Origin: Sphagnum magellanicum
Taxonomy: Eukaryota; Streptophyta; Sphagnopsida; Sphagnales; Sphagnaceae
Assembly (NCBI GenBank): GCA_021904315.1
Contig: CM038918.1
Span: forward strand, 11,113,349 to 11,177,348
Length of the DNA stretch: 64,000 nt
Direction of reading: 5' to 3'
Position 1 is the stretch's first letter. The number at the start of each line of letters is the position of its first letter. This document shows, piece by piece, positions 35,281 through 46,613 of the stretch. The notes under the pieces are model-generated. The model saw only the letters and a list, made by a program, of their open reading frames with translations. It ran no database searches and was not told where the DNA came from. Position numbers and translations under genes: made by a program.

Positions 35281-38200
35281 TTTCAAAAAGATATGCAATA
35301 CTTGCAGGGCTTGCTGAAAAAATTATCCATTGGTTGAAGCCCCCATAATTGAATCCCCATTCAAAAATGCAATACCAGCATCCATCATATTAAAATTTTG
35401 AATGCGTGTAACACATACATGTTTATATGATTGTTATGCAAGTATTATAAAGGGGGAGGAAAAATCGACCACATGTGTGCTTGGAGCCCTTATGGGGGTA
35501 TTGCAATTAAGGAAAAAAAATGTAATATGTGTTTTGCCAATGATATGTAAGTATCGCATACATTATATTTATCAAATGATAAACAAATTAGAAAAATGGG
35601 TATTGCATCTTTGGCATTAATGGGGTTTTGGTCTTTATGGACATATTATGGGTTCATTTTTTAAAGCATGTATATTAAGGTTCAAACATTACAATATTGC
35701 ATAAAAAAACAAGGTGATTCGAAAATGATTTTTTGATATCGCTTATGAAACATTACATTAAAAAATGCAATTTTTTTTAATGGAGGATCTAAAATGTAAA
35801 ATGTAATAATCCACATCAAATTGTATAAAAATGTTCAAAAAGTTACAAAAATGCATGTTTACATTCAAAAGCTATTCAATGATTGCATTATTAAAACCAT
35901 GAGCTTGGTGATAATTTTCGACCGTTTTTTCCACCCGTGTTATGTGATGGTGGGTGTACATTTGGTGATGCTTTATAATGAAACAAACTGCATCAAACAC
36001 AAAGTGATCCTTCATAGTTCCAAGCAACCTAAATCAAAATTTACACATTTTGTAAAAACTAATTTCAAACTCAAATTGAACAATTGGACTTAAAATAATG
36101 GAAGGGTTTAAAGATAGATGCCATCTATGAATGCTTTTTGACACATGGAAATCAAGGATTGTTTGTATCTCCTCAAGTCGAATGGATTTGTTGAATTCTT
36201 ATTCCCACATATGATAACTTGCACTAAAGGATGGTGTCACCAAATCTTTCATTCTTCTCAATTCGTTAGAATGCATCTCAAAGCATGTATCCCATGCCCC
36301 AATTAAAAATTTATAAAATTTTCAATAGGATTTTTGAAGTGAATTTGACCAAAGATAGTTTAGGGACCTTTTCATGCCCTTGTGATGTTTCTTATACACA
36401 ATCCCATTCCAATGCGTGCATGAGTAATTACCTTTTGTTCATTCTTTCACAAAATCAATTGGGCATCACTCAGGATGCAAACATTCATTATTGAGTGAGT
36501 ATGATGTTGAGGCCCCCCTTCACTAATTGAAAGGCTTTTGGGATTGCTTGTTTTAGCAATGAGCTCATGCACTTTCTCTAGTGTGTAGCTAGTATTCACT
36601 TTGCAACATATGATTCCTTGCATTTTCCAACTTTGCAAGATTATTTCGAACCCTTTTTGACCCCTTCGACACCCTTCCTTGTAATTTGAAAAAAGGGAAA
36701 GCCCTCCAAAAATATTGCATTAAGAGGTTGTTGGAAGGACTTTTCAACTTCACGATCCTGGTTGTTGGCTAATTCGTCAACTGCATCATCTTCAAGATTT
36801 GGAATCACACCACTAGGGGCATCTTCCCAAGGATACAGGTTTCAAGGTGCCCCTTCATGTTCTCTGTGTTTGCACCGTGCTATAAAAAGAAGAGCACTGA
36901 GGGGGTACGTAAGCATTTAGGTTTGAAATTGAAGGGCAAGATGAGGAGGTAGGGAAAGGAAAATAAAAATTCTCTAGTCTAAGTTCATCCAAAATTGGCC
37001 TGAATGGCCTCATCCCCCAACTGGTGCAGAGGTGAGTGCTGGAGTTGCATGCAACATTTTTTAGTTGCATAAGACAAGTTGCAAAAGACAAACTTTCTAG
37101 TAGTCGTAAAAGACTAATCTAATTCTTTGAAGACAGTTAATAAGTGGTGAGACATATGGGTTTCATGAGAGAACATGTCCTTTGAAGGATATTGTTGGAG
37201 CATTAAGTTGTGTGTCCTGGCCACAAGCACAATTCCTATTAGCTACTGACCTGAACTGACTGAATCTGGCTATTCACTGAGATTAGTAGGTACTAGCAAT
37301 CATAATCCTGAAAGAGGTCAGACTGGCACCAGACAACCCCCAGTCTCTAACTTATCTGCAATATTTAAATTCCTTCTTGGTGGTCATCAAGCAGAGCAAT
37401 GTGTTTGTTTTCAACCCCCAGACAGGGTTATAGTATTGGTGGATTAATATAGAGAGGGTGTTGAATAGGCTTGTGAGTAGTAGGTGTGAAGAAAAACTGT
37501 TGTGCCCAATGAAATTGCTGGATTTTGATGGTCTGAATTGTTGTGTATAGTTATCTTGGGTGAAGTAATAGTTCAATGTGCAATCACTACTATTTACAGA
37601 CAAGTTTCTTGCACATTACTTGTTTAATTTTGAATACTTTTGTAGTATATTCCTTATTGAATAAGAACAATTTGCATTGAAAAGCTTGATGTATTAAGGA
37701 GCCCTGGACATATATACCCCTTCCTAAAAACACTGTACCTATTGTTCTTTGCATTAATTAGATGAGGTGCCTCCTGAGTTCAATTTTTGGTTTTTGCAAT
37801 GAGCCAATTTGATTGCCTCAACTCTCAAAAAAAAAAGAAACTATGATGGGTTCCCAGAAGTAGAAGGTCCTATTTTTAAGTATAAAGTTCACCCCCTTTG
37901 ACCCAGCATTCACACTAGACGTGAAGTCAGTGTTAAATGAAAATCTAGGTGGCATCCTAGGTGGCACCCAATCTTCAATGGGTGATAGCTTAATGTTAAG
38001 TGAATGTTAGCTTAACATAAAATGTTCATGGTAAGCAAATGTAAGTCCTAAATGACTAGCATGTTGTTAGGGGGACTCAACACTAGAGTCATGAACACCA
38101 AGTGTGGAATGCACCTTTAATGTATTAAGAAGCCATGTGAGTGGAAAAAACTTGCTAACCTATTTTGATGGAGCATTAGATTTGCAAGAACTTTACTGTA

Positions 38201-38340
38201 TCTATTTAGAAGTGGAAAGATTGAGTGAAGTCAAGAGAGCTACTTCTGTGAGAAATCAAGGTCCTTTGTATTTTAAGATTTAGGCACTAGATGTTGGGTG
38301 AACACATACAAGGAAGGAGTTGTTGTTGTTGTTTCATGAA
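35281..38340. other. Intergenic DNA upstream of the PIG-G gene
   Basis: No gene was recognised. Frames of up to 90 codons are not conserved in appearance. The sequence becomes less AT-rich from about 36.7 kb. The part 37.1-38.3 kb is the distal upstream region of the PIG-G gene. Confidence 0.4.
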
Positions 38341-38360
38341 TACACTTCATACGTTTTTTT

Positions 38361-38523
38361 CTCTCTCTATATACCCCCAGGGGGTTCCAGCCTGCAACCC
38401 GCCTAACATTCGTTTAGGGTTTAGGGTTGATGGCTTTTAGGAACGACCCATTCGATCTCTGATGTGGGTTTGTGGATGTGTGTGTGTATTTTTTTTTTGG
38501 TGTTGGAGCAGCAAGGAAAGGAG
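38361..38523 (+). promoter_or_regulatory. Core promoter and leader of the PIG-G gene with TATA, telo-box and uORF
   Basis: A TATATA motif (38368-38373) follows a CT-rich run. About 40 bases on lie two telomere-type units, TTTAGGGTTTAGGG (38413-38426). Such telo-boxes (AAACCCTAA) near plant transcription starts are known to act together with other elements. A 21-codon upstream ORF starts at ATG 38462 and ends at TGA 38525-38527, overlapping the main ATG (38524) as ATGA. The transcription start itself is not visible, so inclusion of the uORF in the mRNA is inference. Confidence 0.5.
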
Positions 38524-41500
38524 ATGATGGCAGGAGGAGTCTGTGAAAGAGTAGCTGCAATCTCTTTGATAGCAGTCTTGTTGCAGCTAGCAGGGATCAC
38601 ACTCTTCGTGTTAGGATTCTTCCCTGTCAAACCTGCACTAATGGGCATCAGGTATGTATATATTTATGTATGTATGTATGTGCAGCTGTTGCATTTTTTC
38701 CAATTTCGGGTTTTGTAGTTTGGGGTTTGCAGCTGTTCCATTTTTTTCCCCCCAATTTTGTGTTTTGTACTTTAGGGTTGCAGCAGATGTTGCCTTTAAT
38801 CCAATTTTTTGTTTTGTAGTTAGGGTTGCAGCAACAGCTGTTGCATTTAGCCAATTTTTTTTTGGTTTGTAGTTTTGGTTGTTGCTGCAGCTATTGTATT
38901 TATCCAATTTTGTGTTTGGAGTTTGGGCTTCAAGTAAGGGTTTAGGGTTTAGGGTTGATGACTTTTGGGAGTAGAATGCAGGGTTTTCTCTTTGTTTCTT
39001 TTTCTTTGCCATTTATGGTGTTAAGATGGTGTCATTTATGGTGTTGAGATCAAGATGGCATTTGTGCAATTTTTTTTTCCTCTGTTTCAAGAGCTTCATT
39101 GCACGGTTGAAAATTGCAGTGGCATTGAGAGTGTAAAACCAGTCTGCAATTATGAGGAAGAAACTACTCACAAGGGAGCATCTTATCAGGTCATCTCCAC
39201 TTTTTCTGGCCTCCTGTGTGCATGAAAACACTCACTACAAAAGACCACATTTGCCTCTCTCTTTATTCAATGAGAAACATTGAATTGACATATAACCCTA
39301 AAATCAGATGCTACTCTCAGTCTAGAGAACGACAAGGAGATATATATATATATTTATGTACATTTCTCTCCATTTATTTGTTGATGTTTGAGAAAGTGGG
39401 GAAAAAAAACAGAAAAAAAACTGAGAGAAATTGAATGTGTCAAAGATTGTCAATGATTTCATAGATTCAGTGCCTTTCAGGTGGTTTTCTTTTTCTTTTT
39501 CTGATAATTACTTGTCATCTTTGTTTCTCTGTGGGTTTTTTCAGGAAGTTTCTGGCATAACTCCACAATATGATCGGCTCATCATCATGGTTTCTTTTCT
39601 ATGTTTGAACTTTCATCTTTGATTAATTATTATGCCTTCAAAACATTTATTTGGTTCAGGATTGTACATTTGGAAAACCGCTTCTCTGTCAATTTGGAAT
39701 TTCTTTTGCGACTGTCAAGAATCAGAGCATTGAGGCATATCATCAGTTAGTTTCTTCTGTGACCTATTTCCTTCATGGAAAAGCCTTGCAAGAAGTGCTG
39801 AAACTGTTGACCCTGTTCATCATATTGATTCATCATTTGTGTGATGAGGGTCAAGGGTGTTGGGCCAGAGTTGGCAGTGTGTATCTGTGTCAGGAATGGG
39901 CCAAAGAAAGCATCAGATTGGTGGGGGTTTTTAAGATGATTGTAGGCTTAGAACAACCCAGTATTCAATCTCTGCAACTGAAATCAAAGTCTTACCACCG
40001 CTTTTTTATTTGTGGAATCGAAAACAGGTTGTGGATGGTTTGCCAGCAGAGTTTGTGTTGGGTCGTGGTGGTCAACTACCACCAACTGAAATGCTCATGG
40101 CTATGCCATATACGCAAAAGCTGTTAACTTCAGGAAGGGCATTGGGCTTTCATGCAAAAGCAGCACCCCCCACAGTAACCATGCCTCGCCTCAAGGTGTG
40201 TAAATGAACCTAAATCCTAAACCAGTGATGGTGCAGTCATCTTGATAAACAAAAATTTATTCATGCATCATTTTTTTGCTTTTGCTTTTGCTTTTGTAGA
40301 AGCAAATGGGAAATGTGTCCTGAAGAGTCACCTCTCAGAATATCAAAATATCCTGTGTATGCTTCTTTCTCAAGTGATTCTCAAAAACAAAACCCTAAAC
40401 CCTAAACCCAAAGAAATAAGATGTTTCAGTTTGTGTGCAGGCAATGACATCTGGAGCTATAGCTGGGTTTCTGGATGTGGCATTTAATTTCAATACTCAA
40501 GCCTTACTTGGAGATAACTTGATTAGTAAGTCAAAGTTGAGGCCCATACATTCATTATGGTGGTTCAAGGGGATTGGTTTAAGGTCTACATCAGTTGGGT
40601 TTCAGGGTTCAGTGCATATGTGGTGATATTCTTCTCAAGTGATTGTTTCTAGGTACCCAGATTCTGCTTCAACTAATTATTGGGTAGTTGTACTGGCCAT
40701 ACCTCATACAGCAATTTAGGATTTAGGTTTTAGGGTTTTTTTTTTTTTTTTTAAAGGTTCAGGGTTTAGGATTTGATGTTCTTCTGATTGACATGAGAGA
40801 ACCAAATCAAGGATTGTGCTCTTGCCGAAAGCACATTCTCTGCAGTAGTTTAAATGTGTTTTTTTCATCAGAGTTCAAAATAGATGTTCAAGCCAATCAG
40901 GCAACACTTTGGAAATCTCAGATTGTCACATTTGTGTCTTGGTTCCATCTATTTTAGAAGACACTAAGAGAGGCGGGGTGATGGACAAAATGGACTAGGC
41001 CAGCTGGCAAGGGCAGGCTGGCAAATGGTTATGCTTGGAGATGAAACTTGGCTGCGCCTTTTCCCAAACACCTTCATGCGCCATGATGGTGTCAGCAGCT
41101 TCTTTGTAAGAAAAATACACTAGATTGCCCAGTTAGCTTGTCCCAATCCAGGATTTCTGTGATGAAAAAAAGCAGCCAGAACTTTTTACAGTAAACAAAT
41201 TTGCTTTATAAGTTCTGCATGTTATGCTGACATTTGCTTACTGGGTGCAGTTGGTACAAAACCATAAAATGATGGTCAATGCTTCAGTAATGAACCTCCA
41301 GAAACTCCTAAAATCCTAAAACCCCAAATTCTGGAGAGTTGGCACTTTGTCAGCCTGCACTCAAAATGCAACAAGTGCTTCAGACATTTTGAAATTTTGG
41401 TTTTCACATCTGATGTTCTTTATCTGGGATGATCTTTGTCTACAGGTGAAAGACACAGTACAAGTTGACCACAATGTAAGTCGACATCTGGAGGCTGAAT

Positions 41501-44500
41501 TGGCTGCAACTGACTGGGACCTTCTGGTACCTTTGTTTTCCATCTCTACTGTTCTCCTCATTTCTTTCAATGTATGTATTTTTCTCAATACTTTGAAGAA
41601 TGGTTCATGTGTTTAGTGAGCCCTTGACATCAATAGAGATCCCTTTTAGTTCAGCTTTTCATTGAAAGTGGGACAGTTTAGGGTTTAGGGGTTTTTAGTA
41701 CAGTTTTTTCCAATCATGTTTCTTCTGTCTTGTGGCTCACAGGTCTTGCACTATTTGGGCTTAGATCATGTGGGGCATCTTGGAGGCCGCAGCAGGTCTG
41801 TCATCTACCATACTAAGCCTTTTAATCTAAAGACCTGTTGAGAAAGCATTTCATGAATCTGAACTTGGAAGAGAGGGATTCTTGCCAACTGTGCCCATTT
41901 ATTATATTATTCTGATGAAGCTAATTCCCAATGTTTGCCATATACTTACTCTCCAGTAACTGGGTACTTGGCATGTTTGTTTTGCTAGCCCATTGATGCC
42001 TCACAAATTGAAGGAGATGGATGCTGTAGTCCAGAAAATCCACCAGTCTCTTACTGCCAGCACAGCAAGCAGGAACACGCTGTTGGTGCGTGACATGGAT
42101 CAGCGGAATTCTTAATTTGTGCTGATTTGGTACCTTTGAATGTCTAGTGTCATTTAGTGGCTTAGAGTGGATTATAACTCACAATGCAACTGGCTGTTCC
42201 TGCCAGTCATTGGATGATACTGGATTCCATGCTGGGTGGACGCCTCATGCAATTCTGATCCATCTTCTTCGATGTCCAAAATCGTGGATTCTTGAACAAA
42301 AAATTAATTTGTGAAGGGCTTGTATCAGGGTTTTCTTTTTCAATTTTGTTATGTAGCCACAGTGGCAACCATCCACAAGAGGAAAGAACCAAATTAGAGA
42401 AGACAATAGACATTTTCTAAAATCCTGCTTGTTTTGCTGACCTCCAAGAAACCTAGTGTCTAAATATGGCAATTTCCCTGTTTTTCTCCTCAGAATGTAG
42501 CCAACTAAAAGGCATCTAAAAAAGTTCTTGCCATAGTCCAGAAAAAAAGGTCTTGAATAGATGCAAAATTTCGCACAAATTTTTTTTGACTGGCTTGCAT
42601 GGATACAACAGGTTTCCACCTGAAAGGGGTCATGATTTCCCCCCTTAAAATCCATTTGTAATGATGCCTGACATGGAAACTGACATTTTGGGATGCAGCT
42701 GGTAGGAAGTGACCATGGCATGACAGACGGGGGCAACCATGGAGGTGCTTCCTATCAAGAAACGGATTCTCTGGCTCTATTCATATTGGGGAAGGACAAG
42801 TTAAACCCCTCTTGTGATCGACATCCACAGATTTTAAGCCACAACCAGCATCCAAATATGGGATTGTCCTCATATCAGGTTTGTTGATTGGAAGATTTCG
42901 TTCAGATTGAATGATTGGGTCACAGTGCAGCTGTCTTCATTTCTAGAATCATTCCTGGGATTTTGGTTGGTTGGTACCAATTTTATAGTTGAAACTTGTG
43001 GGTTTAGGTGGATATGGTGCCAACTTTAGCACTCCAATTGGGTGTCCCTATTCCAAAGAACAGTGTAGGTGTGACGCTTGCTCCACTCTTTGTCACCCTC
43101 CCATGTAAGTCTTTCTTTTTTCCTATCTTCTTGTGCCACCCCTGGTCCGTTTTGTTTTGCAACTCACTTGAGTACCTCAGATCTATTGCATTTGAAACCA
43201 ATCCCAATACTCCATTTCTGGCCTTGCATGCATAATCCAGTGTTTATGGTTTATGCTGCTTGAATATTTTTGTGGGTGTTGGCACTGTTTTGCAGACAAT
43301 GAGCAGCTGAGGGTGCTGGAGTTGAATGCATGGCAGCTTTTTCGGCTACTACAAGTCAGATCACCCAGATCTCTTTGTATCACCAGTCTTTGCTCAGCAA
43401 AACTGGGCAGCAGTGCACACAACCATCATTTTAAATCTGCGCAGTACTGGGGTGGAGAGAATGAAAAAGGGGATCAAGAGTTGTGTGCTCTTTTCAGACA
43501 GGCGATTGAGTTGCATGAATCCTGGAGACACAATAAATTCAGTGAAGTCAGGTACCCTTCCTTCATCACCATTTTACTGTATGTGTCTGCCAGAGACCAG
43601 TAGCAGGACAAGTCATGTACACATTTTACTAAACCCTAAACCCTATTTTGATCCAATGTCTTTTTAACCCTTACAATTATCATTCTCCTTCTGACCATGG
43701 CTAATCTGCTGTAGTGGGAAAAACTTGGCAGTATTGAGAAAAATAGACAGTCTGAGTTTGAAAGCGTGCACCAAGCTTATTTGGCATTCCTGAAACCTGC
43801 CTCGGAAAGGCTAGCCAGGGGCACAACTGAGGTCAGCTCGCAACTATTGCTCTATGACCATTTTGTTGCTGATCTTTCACAACCTGATTTGTATGCTCAA
43901 TGACTTAGTCAGTAGCTAAATGTTTTTGTATAAATCGACACAGCACACAAGAAGCAAACCTGATATTCACCCTCGATGATTCTTGTATTGCTTGACCCAG
44001 AAGAATACTGTGTTCCTCATCTCCGGCTTTGCTCTCATGTTATTTTCAACGATAATCCTGATTTGGACACTGTTTTTCATCAACAATTTTATATCTTCCT
44101 CTGGTGTACAAGAATTGCAACCTGACATACTGCATCCCAGGAGAACAGGAGGATGTGCTTCAGTTGAAGAGATCTTTGCTTTGGGTGGGATCTTCATTCA
44201 TGCATTTAGCCTTGCATCATCCTCCCTGGTGGAAGAAGAACAATACACATGGCATTTCCTTCTGTCATCTCTCACATTGGCCTTTATTCGGCAGACATTG
44301 CAATCAAACCCATCTTTGGGTAATTCAAAAGGTCAGGACTTTGAAATGCTTCAACCAGATCTCTTACTGTTCCAAGGGGAAAAGGATGCCAATGGACTTC
44401 TGAAGGAAACTGAGGGAGATGGCTTGTACTCAGATTTCAGAACACCTACAGAATCCCTGACTCATACGGAATTCTGTTGGACATTTACACTAGAGATTTT

Positions 44501-46613
44501 TCCATTACTTTTAATATTGACTACCGGGAGGCTGTTGCGGGCGTGGCATCGGAGTGGTGTAAATTGGACATACTTGCCAGATATTGCAAAATGGTTAGAT
44601 GAAGGCAATCCAGCAATCTCTAGTACTCTTACATATGTCTCCCTCTGTTTTGTTTCCATTGTGGGCTCTGGATTGGTTTTGTTCCCATTGCCAAAGCAGT
44701 TACTACGGCAAGCTATAGTAGTCTGCCTAGGAGTAGCAACAATACTGATCTCCCTTTACAAGAAATTGGCAATCTCAGGAGGTTCAGTGAATGTTGATCA
44801 TTTACCAACACTTATTGCTCGAGTTGTATTTGGGGTTCTCAGTTTCACTTCTGTGTCTGCATTTGTATGTTTTCCTTGGGTTGTTCCACTTCCACCTCGA
44901 AGTGCCACTGCTCAGAGTGGGTGTCCCATGCATGTGGAGAATGTGAATGATGGAGACCAACAACAAGACCAAAGTCTGTTACAATCACAAGAATTGCAAA
45001 GATCTTGTGTGACTACTGCTGATGAAAAATTGAGGGACTTTCCAAATGAAGATATGTATACAGCATTTGTGAACAAAACAGGGGAACAACAGTGGGATGC
45101 TGTTGTTCTAGAAGCTGGAGTGCAATCAGCCCTGGACTCAATAGGCAAGGTGTTAATCTCTTGTTGGTGCCTGCTCCAGTTGCTATTACAGCAGTCAGTG
45201 AATGCAGGGCCAGTGGCACTTCTTTTCTTACAACTACTTATTGTTGTACATTATTTGCACCAAACAAGACTGCGACACAGCTATTGGCTTTCTGTAGGTG
45301 CCATGCTCAACTTTGGACTACCCAACTGCAAAAATTCATTTCTTCTTTTCTAACACAACCTGGATCCTGGGTGATCCATCTGAACTCCTCAATACACAAG
45401 TTGCTTACCCGAATTCAACATCAAGACCCCAGACCTCAGGGACACTAAACTGTAGATTTTGGAGCTGCTTCTTTGTTCCAATATTTTCATAAATTTTGTT
45501 TCTTCCTATACTGCTGCAGGTGTTGATGTTGCAATGGATGGGAGCGTCTGGTCATTTTGCACTGGGGAACAGCAATACTCTTGCGACTGTTGATGTTGCC
45601 GGGGCATACATTGTGCTTTCCTAAACACCTCTCTGGTTTGTGGATATTACAGTATGATGTGAATTAGGAAACAAATGTCCAATGTGGTGAAATTTATGGA
45701 AGGAAGAATGACTATTGTGAAGAATGACCAAGATGGGTTGATGAATAGCATAAGCTGTTTGCTAGAATACTGCAATAAATGCTTGACCAGAGCAAGTTAT
45801 ACTTGTCAGGACTCAAGATATAATTAAGTGACTGGGATTTGCAGAATTGGTCTCGAATGAACATTGCAGTAATTGCTGTCCTCTTACTAAGTGATGAATT
45901 CTTTGCAGGGGTTGTCATCACATTCTACGGTGCTTTCAGGACTGCTTGCATTTATCATCACCTATGCTTCACCATTCCTTTTCTCTCTTGGAATGCTTTT
46001 GTGGACATACCCACTTCGAACCAAAAAGATCAAGACAGTAGTAGGAGACGATTGGAGGAGGCCAAATTTTCCGCAAAAGTGGCAGCTTGAGGCACTAACC
46101 GTTCCATGTATATTGCCGATGGCATTGAATGGAGTCAGTTTGGTTGTGTTCACCGCAATCTTGGTAGCAATGCAAAATCACTTGTTTGTTTGGAGTGTAT
46201 TCTCACCTAAGTAAGCCACCTCCCATGCACGGTCATGAATTGGTTTCTTTTACAGCTTTAGGAATATATTGTTCCAAAAACACACAACAAATTGGTGCTA
46301 AAAATCTTATCCACATGTGAGGGATGAAACATGAGTATCAATATGGTAGGATTTCTTCCTTCAGGTATGCAAGGCACTACTTAATTCAAATTGAGCTCAA
46401 TGGGCACTTTAGATTGGCCTGCTGCCTAGGACGGAATGTGAGCTTCACATTAAGTGTGTTTCTTATTGGGTCTTTTGTGGCTGCAGGTACCTGTATCTTT
46501 GTGCAGCAACCGTCTGCACATCTCTAGGAGTGCTTATTTTTGCAATGACAAGCTCTTATGTCAGATGGGTAATTTCACAAAGAGCTCATTGGCTTTCCAT
46601 GTGTGCAAAATAA
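38524..46613 (+). CDS. PIGG: GPI ethanolamine phosphate transferase 2 (PIG-G/GPI7), 17 exons
   Basis: The join is 38524-38651, 39120-39189, 39545-39589, 40028-40195, 40441-40525, 40999-41105, 41446-41526, 41743-41795, 41989-42085, 42699-42878, 43008-43104, 43296-43546, 43715-43831, 44001-45293, 45520-45612, 45909-46210, 46487-46613. It gives 3294 bases, 1097 aa, with all introns GT-AG and phases consistent. The protein adds ethanolamine phosphate to the second mannose of the GPI anchor in the ER membrane. Seen: an N-terminal signal-anchor (about 10-35, ending GFFPVKPAL); an alkaline-phosphatase-like domain with VVDGLPAEF (Asp84), HAKAAPPTVTMPRLK (Thr130/132), LGDETW (Asp180), HYLGLDHVGH (Asp236, His237, His240) and SDHGMTDGGNHGG (Asp283, His284); then a multi-pass membrane region (about 494-1097) with MGASGHFALGNSNTLATVD. 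The second Met (38527) directly follows the first. Exons 2 and 3 have weak donors (GTCATC, GTTTCT), and the exon 12/13 boundary is the least certain. PIG-O was considered and excluded. Confidence 0.95.
38680..38930. repeat. Tandem repeat of about 50 bp in PIG-G intron 1
   Basis: CCAATTT starts at 38700, 38752, 38801, 38851 and 38904, giving a 49-53 bp period. Each unit runs CCAATTT..GTTTTGTAGTTTAGGGTT..GCAGCTGTTGCATTT. About five diverged units are present. The array lies in intron 1 shortly after exon 1. Reverse-strand peptide repeats here are by-products. Confidence 0.85.
40390..40409. repeat. Telomere-type repeat in PIG-G intron 4
   Basis: Nearly three units of AAACCCT are present. Similar two-unit motifs lie in other introns of the same gene at 38941-38954, 41677-41690 and 43631-43644, and in its promoter at 38413-38426. 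Confidence 0.85.
42086..42698 (+). other. PIG-G intron 9 containing a diverged dispersed repeat
   Basis: A 613-base intron. The part 42354-42540 (TGTAGCCACAGTGGCAACC, GTCTAAATATGGCAATTT) resembles 10112-10330, 13633-13815 and a piece at 12350-12380. The 163-codon antisense frame across it is not supported as a gene. Confidence 0.45.

Noticed and set aside
38464-38523. N-terminal extension of PIG-G by 20 codons from 38464.
   Set aside because: The codon at 38464 is GTG and not ATG. The first in-frame ATG is 38524.
42207-42736. 163-codon and 68-codon antisense frames in PIG-G intron 9.
   Set aside because: They lie across an intron and part of exon 10 and include a dispersed repeat. No family features.
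43326-43667. Second frame overlapping PIG-G exon 12 as the true coding frame.
   Set aside because: The frame of 43253-43603 carries the family-like ELCALFRQAIELHESW segment and joins in phase with exons 11 and 13. The other frame does not.
38524-46613. First impression that this gene is PIG-O (GPI ethanolamine phosphate transferase 3).
   Set aside because: Splicing exon 3 to exon 4 gives VVDGLPAEFVLGRGG, and later HAKAAPPTVTMPRLK and MGASGHFALGNSNTLATVD. These are PIG-G/GPI7 signatures; the expected PIG-O segments were not found.
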